A stretch of 40,286 nucleotides of DNA from Mycobacterium sp. 1245111.1 (lineage in GTDB: Bacteria > Actinomycetota > Actinomycetes > Mycobacteriales > Mycobacteriaceae). The notes under the pieces are model-generated. The model was not told where the DNA came from. It did no database searches and saw only the letters and a program-made list of their open reading frames with translations. The DNA lies in NCBI RefSeq assembly GCF_001673405.1, contig NZ_LZLV01000115.1, forward strand, positions 1 through 40,286, in the 5' to 3' direction. Of this stretch, positions 23,913-31,280 are shown in pieces. The translations under genes were made by a program, and so were the position numbers. Positions within the stretch are counted from its first letter, which is position 1, and the number at the start of each line of letters is the position of its first letter.

Positions 23913-25247
23913 GTGCCCGACGGTCTGTTCGACGTCCCCGACGAGGACAGTCATAGCGAGCCCGTGCACGGAATCCCGCCCGGCGCACCACTGGCGGTTC
24001 GGATGCGTCCCTCGAGTCTCGAGGAGGTCGTCGGGCAGGATCATCTGCTGCAACCGGGCTCACCGCTGCGGCGGTTGGTCGAAGGCTCGGGGATGGCATC
24101 GGCCATTCTCTACGGGCCGCCCGGCAGCGGGAAGACCACGCTGGCTTCGTTGGTGTCGCAGGCCACCGGCCGCCGCTTCGAGGCGCTGTCGGCCTTGTCG
24201 GCCGGAGTCAAGGAAGTGCGCGCGGTGATCGATACCGCCCGCCGTGCCGCGGCCCACGGCCAGCAGACCGTGTTGTTCATCGACGAGGTACACCGGTTTT
24301 CCAAGACCCAGCAGGACGCGTTGCTGGCCGCCGTCGAGAACCGGGTCGTGTTGCTGGTGGCGGCGACCACCGAGAACCCGTCGTTTTCGGTGGTGGCGCC
24401 GCTGTTGTCGCGATCGCTGATCCTGCAGCTGCACCCGTTGACTTCCGACGACGTGCGGGTGGTGGTGCAGCGCGCGATCGACGACCCGCGCGGCCTGGAT
24501 GGGAAGGTGCAGGTGACGCCGGAGGCCGTCGATCTATTGGTCCGGTTGGCCGCCGGTGATGCCCGGCGGGCGCTGACCGCGCTCGAGGTGGCGGCCGAGG
24601 CGGGGGAGCAGGTCACGGTCGAGACCATCGAACAGTCGCTGGACAAGGCCGCTGTCCGCTACGACCGCGACGGCGACCAGCACTACGACGTGATCAGCGC
24701 CTTCATCAAGTCGGTCCGCGGCTCTGACGTCGACGCCGCGTTGCACTACCTGGCTCGGATGCTGGTCGCCGGTGAGGATCCGCGATTCGTCGCGCGCCGG
24801 CTGATGATCCTGGCCAGCGAGGACATCGGCATGGCCGATCCTCAGGCGTTGCAGACCGCGGTCGCCGCCGCGCAGACGGTCGCGCTGATCGGGATGCCCG
24901 AGGCGAAGCTGACGCTGGCGCACGCCACCGTCTACCTAGCGACAGCGCCGAAGTCGAATGCCGTCACCGCCGCGATCGGGGCGGCGATGTCAGACATCAG
25001 TGCCGGCAAGGCGGGTCTGGTACCGCCGCATCTGCGCGACGGGCACTATTCGGGCGCCGCCGCCCTGGGCAACGCCCAGGGCTACAAGTATTCGCATGAC
25101 GATCCGGATGGTGTTGTGCCGCAACAGTATCCACCCGACGATCTGGTCGGGGTCGACTACTACCTGCCTACCGGCCGCGGCGCCGAGCGCGAGATCGGTG
25201 GTCGGCTCGACAAGCTGCGGGCGATCATCCGGCGCAAGCGCTCCTAA
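23913..25247 (+). CDS. rarA: RarA/MgsA-type replication-associated AAA+ ATPase (Rv2559c-like)
   Basis: 444 residues from GTG 23913 ([10 protein letters not shown]), aligning with the MSEGLFDLP start I recall for Rv2559c; ATG 23901 is possible. Walker A is GPPGSGKTT at 68-76 and Walker B is [10 protein letters not shown] with D124/E125, followed by sensor 1 (AATTENPSF), the arginine-finger region LLSRSLI and the RarA C-terminal tetramerisation part ([34 protein letters not shown]). RarA acts with RecA and SSB at stalled replication forks. The gene starts 130 bp from the divergent membrane-protein gene and its stop overlaps the next convergent gene (CTAA). Confidence 0.95.
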   Translation: MPDGLFDVPDEDSHSEPVHGIPPGAPLAVRMRPSSLEEVVGQDHLLQPGSPLRRLVEGSGMASAILYGPPGSGKTTLASLVSQATGRRFEALSALSAGVKEVRAVIDTARRAAAHGQQTVLFIDEVHRFSKTQQDALLAAVENRVVLLVAATTENPSFSVVAPLLSRSLILQLHPLTSDDVRVVVQRAIDDPRGLDGKVQVTPEAVDLLVRLAAGDARRALTALEVAAEAGEQVTVETIEQSLDKAAVRYDRDGDQHYDVISAFIKSVRGSDVDAALHYLARMLVAGEDPRFVARRLMILASEDIGMADPQALQTAVAAAQTVALIGMPEAKLTLAHATVYLATAPKSNAVTAAIGAAMSDISAGKAGLVPPHLRDGHYSGAAALGNAQGYKYSHDDPDGVVPQQYPPDDLVGVDYYLPTGRGAEREIGGRLDKLRAIIRRKRS

Positions 25248-25609
25248 AGGCCGGGCAGGCAGTTGACGAACGGGATGAGTCCCGGGCATTGCTGCGCGAT
25301 GTCCGGCGGATTCGCCGGCGGGGGAGGCGGCGGGATCGGCGTCGGAAAGAGGTTCGGCCCCTCCCAGTAATGCGCCGGAGCCTTCGTCCGCACGTCGTAC
25401 TCGAAGTAGTAGGTGTGGCAAACACCCATATCCCACACCAGGTCCGCATCCGACCGCGGCGGATCATTCGGCAGGGGTTGCCCGGGGCACCACTGGAAGG
25501 GCCCGTATTTATATGCCTGGGCTGTGCCCGCACCCGGTCCGAGAACGGCCAGCGCCAGACTCGCGGGTAACAGCACAGCCGCTGCTAGACGCGCAAATCC
25601 TCGCTTCAT
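25244..25609 (-). CDS. Small secreted four-Cys, Pro-rich protein of a mycobacterial family
   Basis: 121 residues from ATG 25609 (GTG 25618 possible; AGG just upstream of ATG). Signal peptide with a hydrophobic core at about 10-26 and AQA-YKY cleavage near 32. The mature part has [22 protein letters not shown] and a PPPPPP stretch, with Cys at 41, 64, 108 and 117, probably two disulfides. I have the impression of a family of short mycobacterial secreted proteins sharing WCPGQPLP and WDMxVCHTYY, but recall no named function. It converges on rarA with a 4-base stop overlap. Confidence 0.85.
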   Translation of the reverse strand: MKRGFARLAAAVLLPASLALAVLGPGAGTAQAYKYGPFQWCPGQPLPNDPPRSDADLVWDMGVCHTYYFEYDVRTKAPAHYWEGPNLFPTPIPPPPPPANPPDIAQQCPGLIPFVNCLPGL

Positions 25610-25784
25610 GGACCTCACGGTATGCCGGGTTGGCCAGGCGTGTGCCGCGATCGCACAAGATCGCGCGAGGCCATTGATCTCCGCTTTGCTCCGGCCATTC
25701 GGCCAGTGGGCGACCCCCGTTCAGGACATGTCGCTCGGCAATGTCGCGGGTCGTGTTTTCCCGCGATCACACCTCAACTTGAAA

Positions 25785-25809
25785 TCTAATATATCAGATG
25801 TTAGACATC
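25785..25809. promoter_or_regulatory. Operator-like palindromes over the -10 of the monooxygenase operon
   Basis: TCTAATATATCAGA at 25785-25798 is a 14-bp near-palindrome (6 of 7 pairs match), and GATGT-TAG-ACATC at 25797-25809 is a second, exact one with a 3-nt centre. TCTAA (25785-25789) also pairs with TTAGA (25801-25805). TAATAT at 25787-25792 is a good -10, with the ATG at 25814. TTGAAA at 25779-25784 is nearby, but its spacing to the -10 is wrong. A repressor of GntR or TetR type would suit, but no regulator gene is adjacent. Confidence 0.5.
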
Positions 25810-25813
25810 AATC

Positions 25814-27163
25814 ATGACCTCACGACAGATGGCGCTCGTCGCCTTCATGCAAGCGGGCAGCACGTCGGTCTATGCCGGATCATGGCGTCATCCGGCCACC
25901 GAGCACGGCTATCTCGACGCGTCCTACTACGCCAAGATCGGGCAACAGCTGGAGCAGGGCTGCTTCGACCTGATGTTCTTCGACGACCGGCTGGCCATGC
26001 CGGGTATCTACGGCGGCTCGGTCGCCGACGCCGTCAAGTACGGCGCTCGACCGGTGAAGCTGGACCTCTCGATCGTGTTGGGCGTGCTCGCGCAGGCGAC
26101 GTCGCGCATCGGGCTGGGCGCGACGGGTTCCACCACCTACTACACGCCGTTCCACATCGCCCGGACCTTCGCCACGCTCGACCACCTCTCCGGCGGTCGG
26201 GCGGCGTGGAACGTCGTCACCTCGGTCAACGACAGCGAGGCCCAAAATTTCGGTCTGGAAACGCATTTGGGCCACGACGCCCGCTACGACCGCGCCGAGG
26301 AATTTATGGAGGCCACCGTTGGACTGTGGGACACATGGGAAGACGACGCGATCTTGCACGACCGCGTCAACGGTATCTATGCCGATCCGGACAAGGTTCA
26401 CGAACTTCACCACAACGGCGAGTTCTTCTCGGTGCGCGGGCCGCTCACGGTGCCGCGGACCCCGCAGGGGCGCCCGGTCATCATCCAGGCCGGCTCGTCG
26501 GGCCGCGGACGTGAATTCGCCTCGCGCTGGGCCGATTTGATCTTCACCGGCGACCCAGGTATCGAGGTCGCCCGCAGTCACTACGCCGACCAGAAGGAAC
26601 GCATCGGCGCAGCGGGCCGCGACCCTGACTCGGTCAAGCTCTGCCCGATGGCCTACGCCGTGGTCGGTGAGAGCGAAGACCACGCCAAGGAGCGTGAACG
26701 GATGTTCCTCGACGGCATGGTGCACCCGATGGCGTCGCTGACCCTGTTGTCGGAGTTGATGAATTACGACTTCGCCAGGCACGGCCTCGACGACCCGATC
26801 ACCGACGAGCTGATCGAAAATGTGTCGGGGATCCGCGGATTGGTGCAGAACCTGCGCGCTCACATCGGTGACAAGATCACCCTGCGCGACCTGGCCGGCC
26901 ACCGTGCCACCCTGCTGCAGGGCCCACGGTTCGTCGGCACCGGCAAGCAGGTCGCCGATCAGATGGAGGAGTGGTTCCACGACGGCGCCTGCGACGGATT
27001 CGTCTTGGCCGCAACACATTTGCCGGGCGCATTCGAAGACGTGGTTCGGATGGTGGTTCCGGAACTGCAGCACCGCGGGCTGTTCCGCGACTCCTACACC
27101 GGGTCGACGTTGCGCGATCACCTCGGGCTGCAGCGGCCGGTCGGCGTTCCCGTCGGGGCATGA
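25814..27163 (+). CDS. FMN-dependent (LLM class) monooxygenase of the NtaA/SnaA/DszA family
   Basis: 449 residues, normal for the family. Recognisable parts are the N-terminal ALVAFMQAGS, SYYAKIGQQLEQGCFDLMFFDDRLAMP, LDHLSGGRAAWNVVTS, ARYDRAEEFMEATVGLW and the RPVIIQAGSSGRGREFASRWADLIF flavin-binding barrel strand. These enzymes use FMNH2 from a separate reductase and O2 to open or dealkylate small organic substrates. No reductase gene is seen in the window. It is first in a three-gene operon with a CoA-transferase (ATGA overlap) and a CitE-like lyase, so the set probably breaks down an organic acid through CoA esters. I do not recall this operon in M. tuberculosis. Confidence 0.92.
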   Translation: MTSRQMALVAFMQAGSTSVYAGSWRHPATEHGYLDASYYAKIGQQLEQGCFDLMFFDDRLAMPGIYGGSVADAVKYGARPVKLDLSIVLGVLAQATSRIGLGATGSTTYYTPFHIARTFATLDHLSGGRAAWNVVTSVNDSEAQNFGLETHLGHDARYDRAEEFMEATVGLWDTWEDDAILHDRVNGIYADPDKVHELHHNGEFFSVRGPLTVPRTPQGRPVIIQAGSSGRGREFASRWADLIFTGDPGIEVARSHYADQKERIGAAGRDPDSVKLCPMAYAVVGESEDHAKERERMFLDGMVHPMASLTLLSELMNYDFARHGLDDPITDELIENVSGIRGLVQNLRAHIGDKITLRDLAGHRATLLQGPRFVGTGKQVADQMEEWFHDGACDGFVLAATHLPGAFEDVVRMVVPELQHRGLFRDSYTGSTLRDHLGLQRPVGVPVGA

Positions 27164-28347
27164 TGCTCGACGGCATCCGGGTTCTCGACGTCGCAACGCT
27201 GGCCGCCGCGCCACTGGCCGCCACCTACCTCGGAGAGTTCGGCGCCGACGTCATCAAGATCGAGCAACCCGACGGCGGCGACCCGATCCGCACCTGGGGC
27301 AGCCAGGTCGATGGCGTCGGGCTGATGTGGAAGTCGTTGTCGCGCAACAAGAGATCGATCACCCTCAACCTACGGGTCCCCGAAGGCCAGGCGCTGCTGC
27401 GGAAGTTGGTCGAACACGCCGATGTGGTGATCGTCAACACCCGGCCGGCGACCCTGCGCAAGTGGGAGCTGGACTACGACGCGCTGCGCGCCGTCAACGA
27501 CAAGATCGTGATGCTGCACATCACCGGCTACGGGCTGACCGGGCCGAAAAGCGAGCGGCCCGGGTTCGGCACGCTCGGCGAGGCGATGAGCGGGTTCGCC
27601 AACATCACCGGCGAGGAGAACGGCCCACCGACATTGCCGCCGTTCATGCTCGCCGACGGGGTGGCATCGCTGAACGCCGCCTACGCGGTGATGATGGCGC
27701 TGTATCACCGTGACGTACACGGCGCCTCGGGGCAGTTGATCGACATCAACCTGATCGATCCGCTAGCTCGGCTGCTGGAACAGACCCTGCTCGGCTACGA
27801 CCAACTCGGCCAGGTCCCTACCCGGGCCGGCAACCGCTGGGACATCTCGGCGCCGCGCAACACCTACCGCACCGCCGACGACAAATGGCTGGCGATGTCG
27901 GGAAGCTCACCGGCGTTGGCGCTCAGGGTGTTTCGTGCGATCGGGCGCGCCGATTTGGTCGACGACGCCGACTTCTCCGACCCGCAACGCCGGCTGGCGC
28001 GCGCCCGCGAAGTGGACCAGGTCGTGGCCGACTGGGTGGCCACCAAGACGCTCGACGAGGCGATGGCGATCTTCGACGCCGCCGCGGTGGCGGCCGCGCC
28101 GGTATACGACATCAGCCAGTTGGTTGCCGACGAGCAACTCGCGCACCGCGAAGTCTTCGTGAAAGTCGCCGACGACGAACTCGGCGCGATGACCGTGCAA
28201 GCGCCGGTCCCGCGGTTCTCCGGCGCGACCGGCCGCGTCGGCCACCTCGGCCCGCGGATCGGTGAGAACAACGCCGAGGTGTATGGCGAGCTGCTCGGGC
28301 TGTCCGACGGCGACATCGACGACCTGCACGCCCGGGGCGTGCTGTGA
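27160..28347 (+). CDS. CaiB/BaiF family III CoA-transferase
   Basis: 395 residues from ATG 27160, overlapping the monooxygenase stop by 4 bases (ATGA); ATG 27163 is the alternative. It shows LDGIRVLDVATLAAAPLAATYLGEFGADVIKIEQP, NKRSITLNLR, GYGLTGP and the candidate catalytic Asp in FMLADGVASL, all standard for formyl-CoA-transferase-like enzymes, which move CoA from a donor thioester to a carboxylic acid without a Ping-Pong free intermediate. Within the operon it would activate the product of the monooxygenase before cleavage by the downstream lyase. Specific acid unknown. Confidence 0.93.
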   Translation: MMLDGIRVLDVATLAAAPLAATYLGEFGADVIKIEQPDGGDPIRTWGSQVDGVGLMWKSLSRNKRSITLNLRVPEGQALLRKLVEHADVVIVNTRPATLRKWELDYDALRAVNDKIVMLHITGYGLTGPKSERPGFGTLGEAMSGFANITGEENGPPTLPPFMLADGVASLNAAYAVMMALYHRDVHGASGQLIDINLIDPLARLLEQTLLGYDQLGQVPTRAGNRWDISAPRNTYRTADDKWLAMSGSSPALALRVFRAIGRADLVDDADFSDPQRRLARAREVDQVVADWVATKTLDEAMAIFDAAAVAAAPVYDISQLVADEQLAHREVFVKVADDELGAMTVQAPVPRFSGATGRVGHLGPRIGENNAEVYGELLGLSDGDIDDLHARGVL

Positions 28348-28360
28348 AAGGAACTAGCCG

Positions 28361-29281
28361 ATGAGCTTGAAAAAAGCACTGTTGCGCCGCTCCGAACTTG
28401 CCGTTCCCGCCGCCAATGAGCACATGTTCGCCAAGGCCGCGGCATCGGATGCCGACTTGGTCTTCCTCGACCTCGAGGACGCCACCGCCCCAGCCCACAA
28501 GGAAGCGGCCCGCGACAAGGCCATCGCGGCGCTCAACGACCTCGACTGGGGACACACCGCCCGGGCGATTCGCATCAACGGCCTCGACACGCAGTGGTGC
28601 CACGACGATGTCGTCGAGGTCGTCACCGGGGCGCGGGACAACCTGGACACCATCATCATTCCGAAAGCGCTTCGGGCACGCGATGTTTGGTGGATCGACG
28701 TGCTTCTCACCCAACTGGAGGCCAAGCTCGGCCTGTCGCGCCAGATCCGCCTCGAAGTGCTCATCGAGGAGGTCGAAGGGCTGGCTCACGCCGAGGAGAT
28801 CGCGGCCGCGAGCCCCCGGCTGGATGCGGTGATCTTCGGTGTCGGCGACTTCTCGCTGTCGCAGGGCGCCCGGGTGGACACCAACTTCGACCCGCTGGGC
28901 GAATATCCCGGTGACTTCTGGGCCTACGCCCGCAACAAAGTGATCGTCGCCGCTCGCATCGCCGGCGTCGATGCGATCGACGCGCCCTACCCGGACTACG
29001 GCAACCTGGCGGGCTACGAGCGCGATGCGCGGCGGGCCGCGCTGATGGGATACACCGGCAAGTGGGCGATCCACCCGAGCCAGATCGAGATCGCCAACAA
29101 GGTGTACGCGCCGACCGACGAAGAGATCGCGCTCGCCGAGCGCAACGTCGCGGCCTACCGTGAAGCCGAGCAGAAGGGCCTCGGTGCGGTCGGCGTCAAC
29201 GGTGTCCTGGTCGATGCGGCGCACGTCAAGATGGCCCAGGCCACGCTCGAGCGCGCAGCGCTGCTCAACAGAACCCGTTAG
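28361..29281 (+). CDS. HpcH/HpaI aldolase / CitE-like (malyl-CoA lyase type) enzyme
   Basis: 306 residues, AGGA upstream, 13 bp after the CoA-transferase. A TIM-barrel lyase with [47 protein letters not shown] (metal Glu), VIFGVGDFS (metal Asp) and [10 protein letters not shown]. The length and these motifs point to the L-malyl-CoA/beta-methylmalyl-CoA lyase branch, which splits a beta-hydroxyacyl-CoA into acetyl- or propionyl-CoA and glyoxylate in a Mg-dependent way. This would complete the path: oxygenation, CoA activation, cleavage. The stop overlaps the convergent Rv2558-like gene by 4 bases. Confidence 0.92.
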   Translation: MSLKKALLRRSELAVPAANEHMFAKAAASDADLVFLDLEDATAPAHKEAARDKAIAALNDLDWGHTARAIRINGLDTQWCHDDVVEVVTGARDNLDTIIIPKALRARDVWWIDVLLTQLEAKLGLSRQIRLEVLIEEVEGLAHAEEIAAASPRLDAVIFGVGDFSLSQGARVDTNFDPLGEYPGDFWAYARNKVIVAARIAGVDAIDAPYPDYGNLAGYERDARRAALMGYTGKWAIHPSQIEIANKVYAPTDEEIALAERNVAAYREAEQKGLGAVGVNGVLVDAAHVKMAQATLERAALLNRTR

Positions 29282-29898
29282 ACCAGTTCGGGCACTCGCA
29301 GGTGGGCGATCGCGAGTTCGAACTCGCCGACGTCGAACTGGTCAGCGCCGAGGTCGCGAAGGCGTGCGGTCCGCAGCGAGCGAGCGGCCTCTTCGTTGCG
29401 TTGCATGGCCTCCAGGCTGTCGAACGTCGACGACGACACCGCGCGCCACGACGCGCGGTCGATCATAAGGCTGGCGCTGCAGAATCCTTCGAGCTCCTCG
29501 ATCGCCGGCAGCACCGACTCCCGGTAGAACTCGATGGCCCGGTCGAACTGGTCCGGTCGCACTACCAGCCAGGTAGCCCGCACACCGGCACCGGGCTGCG
29601 AGGGATGGTCACGGTGTAGGACCGCGATCTCCCATTCATCGACTGTCGGGCTACCGCCGAAGGTCTGTGCCGCTTGATCGCGAACGGGCCGTAGCGCACG
29701 GGCGCTCGCGCGCATCGCCTGTTCGTTCTCCCACGAGCTGGTGGCAATGCAACGACGAGAGTCGCGGTCCACCAACAACGACATGCCGAGGCATCCGTCG
29801 ACCTTCTCAAGTGCCGGCATGACGACATCGCGAACGTGCGCGATCCCGGCGTCGATGGACGACGGTTGGGCCTCGATAGTTGTTGAGCGCGCGTACAT
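29278..29898 (-). CDS. Rv2557/Rv2558-like protein with two ABM-like half-domains (copy 1)
   Basis: 206 residues from ATG 29898, with GAGGAGGGG about 7 nt upstream. The two halves resemble each other: MYARSTTI...[23 protein letters not shown]...[11 protein letters not shown] and ATWLVV...[23 protein letters not shown]...[11 protein letters not shown], as in dimeric alpha/beta-barrel (ABM-like) proteins, so the chain may form a fused dimer. The fold assignment is mine. It is the downstream member of a tandem pair with 154 bp between; each has its own leader. I recall the M. tuberculosis pair being strongly induced by nutrient starvation. Biochemical role unknown. Confidence 0.85.
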   Translation of the reverse strand: MYARSTTIEAQPSSIDAGIAHVRDVVMPALEKVDGCLGMSLLVDRDSRRCIATSSWENEQAMRASARALRPVRDQAAQTFGGSPTVDEWEIAVLHRDHPSQPGAGVRATWLVVRPDQFDRAIEFYRESVLPAIEELEGFCSASLMIDRASWRAVSSSTFDSLEAMQRNEEAARSLRTARLRDLGADQFDVGEFELAIAHLRVPELV

Positions 29899-29930
29899 CA
29901 GCAACCCCTCCTCGCTCGGGAAGCGGCGCC

Positions 29931-29946
29931 CCGGTGGCGCCACCGG
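29931..29946. promoter_or_regulatory. 16-bp perfect palindrome in the leader of copy 1
   Basis: CCGGTGGCGCCACCGG, 33 bp before the ATG at 29898. The same 16 bases occur before the paralogue. It could be a protein site or an RNA hairpin (6-bp stem, GCGC loop) in the 5' leader. Flanking bases, including GAGGAAGGTGG and GCCCATTG further upstream, are also shared between the two leaders. Confidence 0.55.
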
Positions 29947-30052
29947 TTCTTTGAACCACCTTCCTCTGGCCGGTTGGCTATGGCAATGGGCGCATGGCGG
30001 TACCGGCCGAAAGCCGATCGCTCGGTTCGGCCGGCTTACGCCCTCACCTCGA

Positions 30053-30682
30053 TCAGACGAGCTCGGGTGCTCGCAGACGCGCGACCCGCAACTCGAAGTC
30101 GCTGTGGTCGAGCTCGTTGGCACCCGCCTCGCGGATCTTCTGACCCCTGAGGGTCTTTTCTTGGTCTCTGGTGCTTTCCATCGCTTCTAGGCTCTCGAAG
30201 GATGCACAGGACACACAGCGCCCGGATGCGCGATCTACCAGCAGGCTGACGCTGCAGAAGCCGTCGAGTGCCTCGATCTCAGGCATGACCGACGTCTTGA
30301 AAAACTCGATGCCTCCATCGAGTTGTTCTGGCGGCAGCTGCACCCACGTCGCGCGTGCGCAAGCGCCCTCACCGGAGCGGTGATCCCGGTGCAGCACCGC
30401 GATCTCCCACTCTTCGACCGTCGGGCTGCCGCTGGCGCCGAACACCTGTGCAGCTTCTTCCCGCATCGGCCGGCTCGCCTCAGCCGCGGCATGCATCGCC
30501 TCTTCGGTTTCCCACGCGGTGGTCACGATGCATCGGCCGGACTCCGGGTCGGCCAGCAACGACAGGCCGACGCAGCCGTCGACATCCTGAAGCCTCGGCA
30601 TGACGGCGTCGCGGACATGCGCAACTCCGGCGTCGATAGAGGATGGTTGCGCCTGAATAGTTGTTGAGCGCGCGTACATCAT
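30053..30682 (-). CDS. Rv2557/Rv2558-like protein with two ABM-like half-domains (copy 2)
   Basis: 209 residues from ATG 30682 (AAGGAGGG 5 nt upstream; a second ATG follows at 30679). It is closely similar to copy 1 throughout ([71 protein letters not shown]) and has the same internal two-fold repeat. An in-frame ATG 26 codons upstream ([11 protein letters not shown]) would give about 235 residues, near the length I recall for Rv2558. The matching stretch of copy 1 has no start and is out of frame with its gene, so I take it as a non-coding leader. Confidence 0.85.
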   Translation of the reverse strand: MMYARSTTIQAQPSSIDAGVAHVRDAVMPRLQDVDGCVGLSLLADPESGRCIVTTAWETEEAMHAAAEASRPMREEAAQVFGASGSPTVEEWEIAVLHRDHRSGEGACARATWVQLPPEQLDGGIEFFKTSVMPEIEALDGFCSVSLLVDRASGRCVSCASFESLEAMESTRDQEKTLRGQKIREAGANELDHSDFELRVARLRAPELV

Positions 30683-30710
30683 CCAGCCCTCCTTGTTCGG
30701 GGGCAGCGCC

Positions 30711-30726
30711 CCGGTGGCGCCACCGG
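30711..30726. promoter_or_regulatory. 16-bp perfect palindrome in the leader of copy 2
   Basis: Identical in sequence to the palindrome at 29931-29946 and placed 29 bp before ATG 30682. Beyond it, 30731-30763 also matches the copy 1 leader (CCACCTTCCTC, CAATGGGC on the plus strand), so the whole regulatory cassette was duplicated with the gene. Confidence 0.55.
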
Positions 30727-30801
30727 TCCACTGCCCACCTTCCTCCGCTGGATTCGCCATGACAATGGGCAGATACGTAGGCTGGTCAGGTGAATACCGA
30801 T

Positions 30802-31191
30802 GTGCTGGATGTCGATACCGCGCGTCGCCGTATCGTCGATCTGACCGACTCAGTGCGCGCGTTCTGCTTTCCGCGGGGCGACGGCCTGTGCAACGTCTTC
30901 GTCCCACACGCGACAGCCGGGGTAGCGATCATCGAGACCGGCGCCGGTTCCGATGACGACCTGGTCGACACGTTGGAGCGGCTGCTGCCGCGCGATGACC
31001 GCTACCGTCACGCCCACGGATCGTTCGGCCACGGCGCCGATCATGTGATGCCGGCCATCGTCGCGCCGTCGATCACGGTGCCGGTCCAAGCGGGGGAGCC
31101 GCTGCTGGGCACCTGGCAGAGCGTGGTTCTGGTCGACCTGAACCGGGACAACCCGCGACGCTCGGTGCGCTTGTCGTTCGTGCAGGGATGA
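30802..31191 (+). CDS. YjbQ family protein (Rv2556c-like)
   Basis: 129 residues from GTG 30802, preceded by AGGTGA at 30788-30793; the orthologue as I recall it is also 129 residues and starts MLEVDTARRR. GTG 30790 would add four residues and overlap that ribosome site. Conserved UPF0047/YjbQ landmarks are [36 protein letters not shown] and [13 protein letters not shown]. The fold forms a trimer with conserved His residues. Members have been linked to thiamine-phosphate synthase side activity, but the true role is not settled. It is divergent from the Rv2558-like pair and lies 89 bp before alaS. Confidence 0.9.
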   Translation: MLDVDTARRRIVDLTDSVRAFCFPRGDGLCNVFVPHATAGVAIIETGAGSDDDLVDTLERLLPRDDRYRHAHGSFGHGADHVMPAIVAPSITVPVQAGEPLLGTWQSVVLVDLNRDNPRRSVRLSFVQG

Positions 31192-31280
31192 CTCGTCGCG
31201 TGTGCGGGCCGGTTAGCCGGACCGGTACCGTGATGCGGTCGAATAGCTGGTAGCGGCAGGGCAGAAGAGGAAGCAGGGAA

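Noticed and set aside
30682..30760. Longer N-terminus for Rv2558-like copy 2 starting [11 protein letters not shown]
   Set aside because: The same DNA block exists before copy 1 in another frame without a start codon, and a strong ribosome site precedes the later ATG.
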